Assembly (NCBI GenBank): GCA_035508795.1
Contig: DATJMJ010000184.1
Coordinates: forward strand, 1-28,460
Length of the DNA: 28,460 nt
Direction of reading: 5' to 3'
Source: DATJMJ01 sp035508795
GTDB lineage: Bacteria > Actinomycetota > Acidimicrobiia > Acidimicrobiales > Palsa-688
In this document: positions 1 through 6,268 of the stretch, in pieces
Numbering within the stretch: position 1 is the stretch's first letter
Layout: each line of letters begins with the position of its first letter
Position numbers and translations under genes: made by a program
Notes under the pieces: model-generated
What the model saw: only the letters and a program-made list of their open reading frames with translations
The model's database searches: none
Told to the model about the DNA's origin: nothing

Positions 1-73
1 GTCCCTCCCCGAACACCTGGAAGGCGACGCGGGCACCGCTGGCCTCGGTGTACTGGACCTCGGGTGTCGCCAC
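1..73 (-). CDS. N-terminal end of an alpha/beta-hydrolase-like protein (partial, runs off the window)
   Basis: Only about 24 codons are inside the window. Reading leftward from a GTG at 73, the frame gives VATPEVQYTEASGARVAFQV and then FGEG. This resembles the opening of alpha/beta-hydrolase-fold proteins, including those fused to adenylate cyclase or LuxR domains, which begin with a short 'y..s.G.riayqv.G.Gp' strand pair. An in-frame TAA lies four codons upstream of the GTG (around 83-85), so the start is well bounded. No clear ribosome binding site is visible. The catalytic part lies outside the window, so the function is a family guess. It is encoded on the same strand as, and downstream of, vapBC. 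Confidence 0.45.
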   Translation of the reverse strand, partial: MATPEVQYTEASGARVAFQVFGEG

Positions 74-165
74 GGCTCGAGTTTAAGCGCGGGCCTCGGG
101 CCGCCGTCGAGCTCCGCCAACTAGACCTCCCCGCTGCGGGCTCCGCCGAGGTAGCGTACGCAAAT

Positions 166-552
166 TTACGCCGGAGGCACGTCGGTTTTTGCAAAGTCGT
201 CCCCGACGTAGAGCAAGGGCTCGCCTGCCAGGGTGGCCACGGCATAGGACATGCAGTCGCCAAAGTTCAGGTTCGCGGGGTGCCGGCCTCGGCCGAAGCG
301 CCAGTACGCTACCAGCGCCTGACGCCAGTGGTTTTCCCCAAAAGGGACCTCGTCCATATCGAGTTCCCTAACGAAACCCGACAGCAGCTCCGTTGCGTCT
401 TTGCCGAGGCGCGCGGATAGCACGATGCCAGTTTCGGTGAGAGTCGGGGCCCCGATGGCTCGCGAACCCGTAGCCGCAAGCTTGGAAACCAAGACCTCGT
501 AGTCCGGCTCTTTGAATACCACAGCTACGAGTGCAGAACTGTCGACGATCAC
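166..552 (-). CDS. vapC: VapC-type PIN-domain ribonuclease toxin
   Basis: This is a 128-residue PIN-domain protein, the usual VapC length. VapC toxins are Mg-dependent endoribonucleases that cut tRNA or rRNA and are held inactive by VapB. The acidic active-site residues are in place: D4 in the opening IVDSSALVAV, E40 in APTLTE, D99 in NFGDCMSYA and D118/D119 in YVGDDF. I chose GTG at 552 because it overlaps the vapB stop in a GTGTGA arrangement and starts the protein directly at the conserved beta strand. The longer open frame adds 29 residues that do not resemble the family. Translational coupling to vapB is therefore likely. Family assignment is firm; the RNA target cannot be told from sequence. 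Confidence 0.9.
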   Translation of the reverse strand: MIVDSSALVAVVFKEPDYEVLVSKLAATGSRAIGAPTLTETGIVLSARLGKDATELLSGFVRELDMDEVPFGENHWRQALVAYWRFGRGRHPANLNFGDCMSYAVATLAGEPLLYVGDDFAKTDVPPA

Positions 553-821
553 ACGCCCGTCCTGGTGTAGCCCAGGATCTCGTCTTCCTCGAGCGAAGTG
601 ATGCGCCTCCCCAACTCGCGCTCGGGCACCTCTGCCCACACCTGGGTCTCGAGGAACCAGCGCAGCCTGGTCGCGCGGTCCCCCATCCCCACACGGCTCG
701 AGAGCCGCTCCCGCCGTTCGAGCAGCGCTCGCCGCACCGCCTCGGTCTTCGTCTCCCCGGCAAGCCGCGCCACTTCCGAAGCAAGGCGGTCGACTTCAGC
801 GTTCTTCAGGTTGAGTGCCAT
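549..821 (-). CDS. vapB: VapB-type antitoxin (Rv0623-like)
   Basis: This is a 90-residue antitoxin. The N-terminus MALNLKNAEVDRLASEVA followed by a helix with ETKTEAVRRAL is the ribbon-helix-helix/PSK-type DNA-binding region. The C-terminal ITSLEEDEILGYTRTG is the toxin-neutralising tail typical of Rv0623-like VapB proteins. It binds VapC and, with it, represses its own promoter. ATG at 821 is chosen because it begins the conserved region; an extension to 893 would run through the palindromes that look like the operator. Its stop overlaps the vapC start, so the two form one leftward operon. A perfect palindrome and a repeated 9-mer lie just upstream. Confidence 0.88.
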   Translation of the reverse strand: MALNLKNAEVDRLASEVARLAGETKTEAVRRALLERRERLSSRVGMGDRATRLRWFLETQVWAEVPERELGRRITSLEEDEILGYTRTGV

Positions 822-825
822 AGGT

Positions 826-861
826 GTAGAATACTGTATGAACTCTACCATGGTAGAATAC
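826..861 (-). promoter_or_regulatory. Candidate vapBC operator
   Basis: Immediately upstream of vapB there is a perfect 14-bp palindrome, TCTACCATGGTAGA (844-857). The 9-mer GTAGAATAC occurs twice on the plus strand, at 826-834 and 853-861, 27 bp apart. Their position fits the autoregulatory operators of VapBC systems. The assignment as operator is an inference from position and symmetry. Confidence 0.5.
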
Positions 862-892
862 CTGAAAGCTTTTGGCGCACTCGCGGCGGGCA

Positions 893-912
893 AAAATTTC
901 CTGGGAAATTTT
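893..912. repeat. Perfect 9-bp inverted repeat, candidate regulatory site
   Basis: AAAATTTCC (893-901) and GGAAATTTT (904-912) are exact reverse complements around a TG centre. The site lies between the divergent vapB and DGPF genes, just upstream of the candidate ECF42 -35 element, in a locally AT-rich patch. It could be an operator for either gene set or a small hairpin; nothing in the window names the binding protein. Confidence 0.4.
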
Positions 913-920
913 GGCCGCGA

Positions 921-947
921 TGTCGATCCGGGCCGGCCCCGCTCGAC
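921..947 (+). promoter_or_regulatory. Candidate ECF42 sigma-factor promoter
   Basis: TGTCGA (921-926) and CGAC (944-947) are separated by exactly 17 bp. As I recall the literature on ECF42 factors in Streptomyces venezuelae, their target promoters have TGTCGA at -35 and CGA/TC at -10. Transcription would start near 953-955 and give a leader of about 50 nt before the DGPF gene at 1004. That gene and the ECF42 gene would then be autoregulated. Confidence 0.6.
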
Positions 948-1003
948 GCTCTACCAGAGTGAGGCGAAGGGCGCCCACTTGGACGAAGAAATGGAGCAAA
1001 ACT

Positions 1004-1345
1004 ATGCGGTTCCTGGGCTACACCCTGGCCAACGAAGCTGATCTCCCCACCGAGCCACCCTCACCCGAGCTCTTCGACAAGATGGGCCAGTTCGTCGAGG
1101 AGGCGACCAAGGCCGGGGTCATCGTCGCCACGGGCGGGATCGCTCCCACATCGGAGGGGGCGAGGATCAGCCTCAAAAATGGCGAGTACCGGGTCGTGGA
1201 CGGCCCTTTCACCGAGGCCAAAGAGCTGGTGGGCGGCTGGGCGCTCATGGAGTGCCGCGACCTTTCCGAAGCCGTGGAGTGGTCCAAGCGCTTTCTCGGC
1301 GTCCTGGGCGAGGGCGAAGTGCGTATCCGCCCCGTCACGGGCTGA
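1004..1345 (+). CDS. YCII-related DGPF-domain protein
   Basis: This is a 113-residue single-domain protein of the YCII/DGPF family. The name-giving DGPF is at residues 66-69 inside VVDGPFTEAKELVGGW, and the N-terminal MRFLGYTLANEAD strand is typical. Members are small alpha/beta dimers whose role is poorly understood. They are the standard genomic partners and targets of ECF42 sigma factors. ATG at 1004 is chosen because GGAG at 993-996 sits 7 nt upstream; an earlier ATG at 991 is in another frame. The ECF42 gene follows after 57 bp on the same strand, so the two likely form an operon driven from the 921-947 promoter. The biochemical function is unknown. Confidence 0.85.
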   Translation: MRFLGYTLANEADLPTEPPSPELFDKMGQFVEEATKAGVIVATGGIAPTSEGARISLKNGEYRVVDGPFTEAKELVGGWALMECRDLSEAVEWSKRFLGVLGEGEVRIRPVTG

Positions 1346-1402
1346 GGCGGGAGCAGGGCCGAGGACCAGTCGAGCGAGCGGTGCGGTGGTTGAATCGGTG
1401 GC

Positions 1403-2704
1403 GTGGCGGCTACCGGTTCGACTGCCGGCATCGAGGCGGTCTACCGAGTCGAGTTCCCGCGGGTGGTCGCCGTGCTCGCAGCGTTCACCGGCGACATAGC
1501 ACTGGCGGAGGACCTGGCTCAGGAGGCGCTCGCCGACGCGCTCCGTCAATGGCCGCGTGAAGGGGCCCCGCGTAACCCCGGTGCTTGGCTCACCGCAGTT
1601 GGCAAACGGAAGGCGATCGATGCGTTCCGCCGCCGACGCACACTGCAGGCCAAGTACGACCAGATCGGCAGCGACCTGCTGTCTGGACCGGGTCGCGCTC
1701 TCGTTGCGGCCGGCGAGGACGAAAACGAGGCACACGGCCCATCGGACAAGGAGATCGATGACGACCGTCTCCGGCTGATCTTCGTCGCCTGCCACCCCGT
1801 CCTGGCGCTCCCGGCCCGGGTGGCTCTCACCCTGCGCCTCGTAGGCGGGCTGACGGTGCCCGAGATAGCCCGGGCCTACCTCCTCCCTGAAGCCACCGTC
1901 GCGCAGCGGATCGTACGGGCCAAAAAAGCGATCGCCCGAGCCGGCGTCGCGTTCGAAGTCCCCGTGGGCGAAGACCGCATGGTGCGCCTGGGGGCGGTGC
2001 TCGAAGTCATATACCTGATATTCAACGAGGGCTATTCGGCCACCGCAGGCGCCAACTGGGTGCGGCCGGAGCTCTGTGCCGAGGCGCTCCGGGTCGGCCG
2101 CGTGCTCGCCGCCCTCACCCCGGACGAACCCGAGGTCCACGGGCTCGTTGCCCTCATGGAGCTCCAGTCGTCGCGCCTGCGTGCCCGCACGAGTGCTTCA
2201 GGCGCACCTGTGCTCCTGTTGGACCAGGACCGCCGCACATGGGACCGCCTCCACATAGGGCGGGGCGAGGCGGCACTGAAGCGAGCCGACGCGCTAGCCA
2301 CAGCGCGCGGCCCCTACGCCCTCCAAGCCGCCATCGCCGCGTGCCACACGCGTGCATTTAGGCCCGAAGAGACCGACTGGGCCGAGCTCGTCGCCCTCTA
2401 CAGCGCCCTTGCGACAATTACTCCTTCGCCAATAATCGAATTGAACCGCGCCGTCGCGGTCTCGTGGGCCTCAGGGGCAGAGGCGGCCTTGGCGTTGGTG
2501 GACGTCCTTGTCGCTTCCGGGGCGCTCGAGCGTTACCACCTCCTTTACAGCGTACGAGGAGACCTGCTCGACAAGCTGGGCCGCCACGGCGAGGCGGCGT
2601 CGGAGTTCGAGCGAGCAGCCGGCTTGGCCTCAAACAGCCAGGAACAAGCGCTCCTGTCCAAGCGCGCCTTAGCCAGCCGGTGCTCGAGCGATGGCGCCCG
2701 ATGA
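1403..2704 (+). CDS. ECF42-group RNA polymerase sigma factor with C-terminal TPR-like extension
   Basis: This 433-residue protein is more than twice the size of a plain ECF sigma factor. Sigma region 2 lies at about residues 10-82 (VYRVEFPRVVAVL through AIDAFRRRRT). Region 4 lies at about 122-182 (LALPARVALTLRLVGGLTVPEIARAYL). Then comes the long C-terminal extension of the ECF42 group (DUF6596 plus TPR-like helices), including RLIFVACHPVL at the junction, SPIIELNRAVAV (342-353) and YHLLYSVRGDLLDKLGRHGEA (378-398). In this group the extension, not an anti-sigma factor, is thought to control activity. GTG at 1403 is the only reasonable start because an in-frame TGA lies at 1391. The DGPF gene immediately upstream is the hallmark partner. 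The activating signal is not known. Confidence 0.92.
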   Translation: MAATGSTAGIEAVYRVEFPRVVAVLAAFTGDIALAEDLAQEALADALRQWPREGAPRNPGAWLTAVGKRKAIDAFRRRRTLQAKYDQIGSDLLSGPGRALVAAGEDENEAHGPSDKEIDDDRLRLIFVACHPVLALPARVALTLRLVGGLTVPEIARAYLLPEATVAQRIVRAKKAIARAGVAFEVPVGEDRMVRLGAVLEVIYLIFNEGYSATAGANWVRPELCAEALRVGRVLAALTPDEPEVHGLVALMELQSSRLRARTSASGAPVLLLDQDRRTWDRLHIGRGEAALKRADALATARGPYALQAAIAACHTRAFRPEETDWAELVALYSALATITPSPIIELNRAVAVSWASGAEAALALVDVLVASGALERYHLLYSVRGDLLDKLGRHGEAASEFERAAGLASNSQEQALLSKRALASRCSSDGAR

Positions 2705-2735
2705 CGGGACCGTGGGGACCTCTGCGGGCCCCGCG

Positions 2736-2888
2736 TCAGGCGTAACGCAACTCGCGGGCCACTTCGACGGCCTTGCTCAACTGGGCTGCCGCGAGCTCCT
2801 CTCTCTGGCCGGCTCCTTCGGCCGGGTGAGATAGGGCTACCGAAGCGGTGTTCCCCAACTGTTCCCTGATGGCCAGGTGCCAGAGCCT
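2736..2888 (-). pseudogene. Remnant of a TPR-repeat gene (C-terminal tail only)
   Basis: Reading leftward from about 2888 to a TGA at 2736-2738, one frame encodes RLWHLAIREQLGNTASVALS and, further on, QREELAAAQLSKAVEVAREL. The stretch LAIREQLGNTASVA closely resembles the second helix of tetratricopeptide repeats in AfsR/LuxR-type regulators (consensus-like 'alaireqlGdr.gva'). The frame has no plausible start and is closed upstream by a stop at 2928-2930, inside the propeller gene. It looks like the 3' stump of a lost gene abutting the propeller gene's end. A chance open frame in GC-rich DNA cannot be excluded. Confidence 0.35.
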
Positions 2889-3970
2889 CAGTCCGAGAGG
2901 ACCCTCACCAGGGCCCCGGTCGAGGCATTAATCTCGGTAACCGAGCCGGCGCCAGAGTTAGCCACGAAGAGCTTGTCGCCGTCCAGGGCCATGGCGGCCG
3001 GGAACCTGAACCCGTACGGCGAGCCTGAAAAGGCCTTCACCAGTGCCCCGGTCGAGGCGTCGACCTCTGTCAGCAAGCTGCCGTACTTGTTCGCTACAAA
3101 AAGCTTGCCCCCATCCAGGACGATCGCCACCGGGAAGTTGAACTCGTATGCCGGGCCCGAGATGACCCTCACCAGCTGCCCTGTGGCGGCGATCAGTTCG
3201 GTGACCGCGTCCGGCGGGCCGAGATCGGCGACAAAGAGCTTGCCCCCGCTGAGCGCCAGGGCGTCAGGGCTGTTGAACGCGTACCCCTGGCCCGACATAA
3301 CCCTTACGAGTGCCCCTGTCCCTGCGTCGAGCACGGTGACCGAGCTCTGGCCGAGGACCGTGTTCGCCACAAAGAGCTTTCCTGCGCCGACCGCCAGGGC
3401 GTCCGGGGTATCGAGGTCGTACCTCGGGCCCGATATGACCCTCACGAGCGCGCCGTTCGAGACGTTGACCTCGGTAACCGATTTGTTCCCGGAATTAGCC
3501 ACGAAAAGCCTGTCGCCATCGAGCGCGAGGGCGTCGGGGCCGTTGAACTTGTAAGACGGGCCGCCGATGACCCGCACCACCGCCCCGGTCGCAGCCTTGA
3601 GCTCGGTGACCGAGCCTGGCCTGCCATAGTTGGCCACGAAGAGCTTGCCCCCAATTGTGGCCATCGCGGCCGGGTACCTGAACCTGTCCGCCGGGCGCGA
3701 GATCACCCTCACGAGTGCGCCAGTTGATGCCTCGAGCTCGGTGACCGAATTGCCCGCATAGTTGGCCACGAAGAGCTTGCCCGAGCTGAGCGCCAGAGCC
3801 GACGGGCTGTTGAACTGGTACCCGCGCCCTGAGTTGACCCTCACCAGTGCTCCGGTCGGGGTGGCGCCGGTACCGAGGACGAGCACAATTACGGCCGCGA
3901 TCATCGTGGTCCCAGCTCGGACAAGGAGCGTTACTGCCCCTCGGTGGGCCCCTGCCAGCTTTGAAGTCAT
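2888..3970 (-). CDS. Secreted or membrane-anchored seven-repeat beta-propeller protein
   Basis: This 360-residue protein has a short basic N-terminus, one hydrophobic segment (about residues 19-36, TTMIAAVIVLVLGTGATP) and then seven nearly uniform repeats of about 45 residues. Each repeat reads roughly LFVANxGxxSVTELxAxTGALVRVISGPxYxFxxPxALALxGGK. The first half-repeat (GALVRVNSGRGYQFNSP, from about residue 40) and the last (ending LVRVLSD) would close the ring between the termini, as in NHL/YVTN-type propellers. GGAGGAGG at 3976-3983 lies 5 nt before the ATG, so the start is secure. It is probably exported and either anchored by the N-terminal helix or released. No catalytic residues are recognised; a binding or surface role is inference. 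The gene stands alone and points away from the MFS gene. Confidence 0.8.
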   Translation of the reverse strand: MTSKLAGAHRGAVTLLVRAGTTMIAAVIVLVLGTGATPTGALVRVNSGRGYQFNSPSALALSSGKLFVANYAGNSVTELEASTGALVRVISRPADRFRYPAAMATIGGKLFVANYGRPGSVTELKAATGAVVRVIGGPSYKFNGPDALALDGDRLFVANSGNKSVTEVNVSNGALVRVISGPRYDLDTPDALAVGAGKLFVANTVLGQSSVTVLDAGTGALVRVMSGQGYAFNSPDALALSGGKLFVADLGPPDAVTELIAATGQLVRVISGPAYEFNFPVAIVLDGGKLFVANKYGSLLTEVDASTGALVKAFSGSPYGFRFPAAMALDGDKLFVANSGAGSVTEINASTGALVRVLSD

Positions 3971-3996
3971 TGGCGCCTCCTCCGCGCTCGACGTTG

Positions 3997-4017
3997 TTGA
4001 CCCTGCTGCACGGTCAA
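3997..4017. promoter_or_regulatory. Inverted repeat upstream of the propeller gene
   Basis: TTGACC (3997-4002) and GGTCAA (4012-4017) are reverse complements separated by 9 bp, 27-47 bp upstream of the propeller start. It could be an operator. One arm, TTGACC on the minus strand, could also serve as a -35 box, but no good -10 follows at the right spacing. Confidence 0.25.
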
Positions 4018-4093
4018 ATAGGGTCGAGAAGTTCTACCCGATCGCCTGCGTCGGGCCGTAAGGGCGGCCACCGTCCTCTAGCTTGGCTGTTCC

Positions 4094-5407
4094 GTGTGCA
4101 CCGAAACGTCCCAGGACATCGCCGAAGATCAGGCAGCCCCTGAGCCAAGCGCGGGACATGATGCGGGCGCGGGGGGCGCGGGGGGCGCGGGGGGCGCGGC
4201 AGGCGCGGCGGGCGGGCTCGAGGGTGTCCTCCACCGGCGCGACCCGATGGCCGCGGCGGCAGCGCTCGGCGCCCTGAGCGCGGCTGCGTTCGCCTATGTG
4301 ACAACGGAGAGCCTCCCGGTGGGCCTCCTCCAGCCGATCTCTCATTCGCTCCACTCGTCACTGGTGGCAACGGGCCGGCTCGTCACCGTGTATGCCGCGA
4401 TCAACGTCGCGCTCTCCGCCCCCCTGGCTCACTTGGCCAAGGGGCTGCCGAGGAAAGCAACGATGTGCGCCTTGATGGCGGCCCTCGTGCTCACGTCGTT
4501 CGTCGTCATTGTCGTCCCGGGCTACGCCTGGCTGATGGCGGTCCGGGTGGTGACCGCGCTCGCACAAGCTCTCTTCTGGTCGCTCGTCATCCCGACGGCG
4601 GCCAGCTTGTTCCCGACAGGCATGACGGGCCGAGCTGTTGCCTGGATCCTCGGCGGCGGGTCCATGGCGGTCGTCCTCGGTGTCCCGGCCGGCACGTGGC
4701 TCGGGCAGCTGGCCGGCTGGCGCGCGGCGTTCGTAGGAGTCGGGGTGCTCGCCGCCGTCGTGTCGGTGCCGATCGCGCGGTTCCTGCCCAGCTATCACCC
4801 GGCCGACACCCACGCCGGGACAGGTTCGGCGCCCGACCGGCGACGCTACCGGCTCGCCCTGGCGACTACCGCCCTGGCTGTTGGCGGGTTCTTCTGCGTG
4901 TACACATACGTCAGCCCGTTCCTCACCAAAGTGAGCGGGCTTGCCCTGCACGACGTGCCCCCGGTGCTGCTCGTCACCGGGTCGGCGACGGTGGTGGGGG
5001 TTTTCGCAGGCTCGGTCTTGTCCCGCCGGCGTCCGGGGATCGCCACCCTTGCCCCGGTAGCCGTCTTGGTGCCGGCTCTTATCGGCCTTTACCTTGCCGG
5101 CCGGGCGCTCCCTGCAGCCATCGCTTTCGCCGCCATCGCCTGTTTCGTACTCGGTGCTTACGACGTCACCAACCAAAACCACGTGCTCGAGGTCGCGCCC
5201 GCCAGCACGGACATCTCCTCTGCCTGGACCTCGGCCTCGTTCAATATCGGCATCGCGGGAGGTTCCCTAGCCGGCGGACTGGTCCTGGACCAGTACGGGC
5301 CCCGGTCAACAGCCCTCCTCGGAGGGCTCGTCGCGGTAACGGCGGTAGTGGTGGCGGCGACGTCGGTCGGGGCGGCCCGGCGGTCGCGCGTTGCCGGGCG
5401 CGCGTGA
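4094..5407 (+). CDS. MFS transporter, DHA1-like efflux family
   Basis: This is a 437-residue membrane protein. After an N-terminal tail rich in Gly and Ala it shows the twelve-helix pattern of drug-efflux or nucleoside/arabinose-exporter-like MFS proteins. Features include AFAYVTTESLPVGLLQPIS in helix 1, LAKGLPRKATMCALMA in the first cytoplasmic loop, RVVTALAQALFWSLVIPTAASLFP and GVPAGTWLGQLAGWRAAF. The substrate cannot be predicted. The start is uncertain. GTG at 4094 gives a 51-residue extension containing repeated Gly-Gly-Ala from a 9-nt tandem repeat, whereas ATG at 4247 would give the usual family length of about 386 residues. Neither has a good ribosome binding site. The 9-nt unit preserves frame, which mildly favours translation of the tail. 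Confidence 0.8.
   Translation: MCTETSQDIAEDQAAPEPSAGHDAGAGGAGGAGGAAGAAGGLEGVLHRRDPMAAAAALGALSAAAFAYVTTESLPVGLLQPISHSLHSSLVATGRLVTVYAAINVALSAPLAHLAKGLPRKATMCALMAALVLTSFVVIVVPGYAWLMAVRVVTALAQALFWSLVIPTAASLFPTGMTGRAVAWILGGGSMAVVLGVPAGTWLGQLAGWRAAFVGVGVLAAVVSVPIARFLPSYHPADTHAGTGSAPDRRRYRLALATTALAVGGFFCVYTYVSPFLTKVSGLALHDVPPVLLVTGSATVVGVFAGSVLSRRRPGIATLAPVAVLVPALIGLYLAGRALPAAIAFAAIACFVLGAYDVTNQNHVLEVAPASTDISSAWTSASFNIGIAGGSLAGGLVLDQYGPRSTALLGGLVAVTAVVVAATSVGAARRSRVAGRA
4171..4197 (+). repeat. Three perfect copies of a 9-nt G-rich unit
   Basis: The unit GGGGGGCGC occurs three times in tandem and is followed by degenerate copies to about 4215. In the MFS frame it encodes repeating Gly-Gly-Ala. Such a tract is prone to slippage, and changes in whole units would keep the reading frame. 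It also contains runs of six guanines. Confidence 0.7.
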
Positions 5408-5417
5408 CAAATGTCAC
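5404..5417. promoter_or_regulatory. Candidate operator upstream of the ABC exporter and two-component operon
   Basis: GTGACA (5404-5409) and TGTCAC (5412-5417) form a perfect inverted repeat around AA. It overlaps the MFS stop codon and lies 59-72 bp upstream of the ABC ATPase start. A short symmetric TGACA-N2-TGTCA site is what a dimeric NarL/DesR-type response regulator would bind, and such a regulator is encoded at 10145-10750. The link is inferred from position. Confidence 0.45.
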
Positions 5418-5475
5418 CGGGAAGTGGTGAGGCGCCGCACTACCGGTCCGGGCACCGCTCGCCCAGCATGGAGGT

Positions 5476-6267
5476 ATGACTTCAACTGGCACAACACCTG
5501 CCCAGCCGGCGAGCCCGGGGGCAGAAGGCAACGGGCACCCGGCGGCACAGGCGATCGGGCTCGAGAAGACCTACGGGACCGGCGCCACGGCGGTGCGGGC
5601 TTTGGACAGCGTTTCCATCGCCTTCGAGCGGGGGTGCTTCAGCGCCGTGATGGGCCCGTCCGGCTCGGGCAAGTCGACCCTCATGCACTGCATGGCAGGG
5701 CTCGACAAGCCGACGGGAGGCAGGTCGCTGATAGGCGACAAGGACATCGCCTCTCTCGACGATTCGGCTCTCACGGAGTTGCGCAGGGACCACGTCGGGT
5801 TCATCTTCCAGTCCTTCAACCTCGTCCCGACGCTCAGCGCCAGGGAAAACATCACCCTCCCCGCCGACCTCGGCGGGCGCAAGCTCGACAAGGAGTGGTT
5901 CGGCTACATCGTCGGCCAGCTCGGGATAACCGACCGGCTCGGCCACCGGCCGAAGGAGCTCTCCGGGGGACAGTGCCAGCGCGTGGCATGTGCGAGGGCG
6001 CTCGTCAACAAGCCCCAGCTGATCTTCGCCGACGAACCGACCGGCAACCTCGACTCCGCTGCCTCCGCCGAGCTGCTCGGGATCCTGCGGGCCTCGGTGG
6101 ACGAGCTCGGCCAGTCGATCGTGATGGTGACCCACGACCCGAGCGCGGCTGCCTATTCAGACCGCGTCGTTTTCCTCGCCGATGGCAAAGTCGTCGACGA
6201 ACTGGAGCGCCCGACTGCCGACGCGGTCCTCGACCGGGTGCGGGCGCTGGGCGCGAGGAAAAACTGA
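5476..6267 (+). CDS. ABC transporter ATP-binding protein, MacB/LolD-like
   Basis: This 263-residue nucleotide-binding subunit belongs to a type VII (MacB/FtsX-type) ABC system. Visible motifs are Walker A GPSGSGKST (60-68), the Q-loop FQSFNL (Q112), the signature LSGGQ (162-166), Walker B LIFADEPTGNLDS (182-194) and the switch His220. DEPTGNLD and the 'A-gLDkPTgG' segment are characteristic of the MacB/LolD clade. The residue after LSGGQ is Cys where Gln or Arg is usual. A 27-residue disordered N-terminus precedes the domain. GGAGG at 5470-5474 lies only 1 nt before the ATG, an unusually tight spacing. It is followed after 1 nt by its permease gene. Confidence 0.93.
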   Translation: MTSTGTTPAQPASPGAEGNGHPAAQAIGLEKTYGTGATAVRALDSVSIAFERGCFSAVMGPSGSGKSTLMHCMAGLDKPTGGRSLIGDKDIASLDDSALTELRRDHVGFIFQSFNLVPTLSARENITLPADLGGRKLDKEWFGYIVGQLGITDRLGHRPKELSGGQCQRVACARALVNKPQLIFADEPTGNLDSAASAELLGILRASVDELGQSIVMVTHDPSAAAYSDRVVFLADGKVVDELERPTADAVLDRVRALGARKN

Positions 6268-6268
6268 G

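Noticed and set aside
1061..2140. Long leftward open frame opposite the DGPF and ECF42 genes
   Set aside because: It is antisense to two clear protein genes, its composition is that of a GC-rich shadow, and no family is recognisable.
2888..3850. Regular DNA repeats of about 140 bp, considered as CRISPR or satellite
   Set aside because: They are the coding repeats of a beta-propeller protein; unit length and the continuous reading frame exclude CRISPR.
4358..5182. Leftward 274-codon frame opposite the MFS gene
   Set aside because: It is rich in Arg, Gly, His and Asp, as expected for the complement of a membrane-protein gene; no domain is visible.
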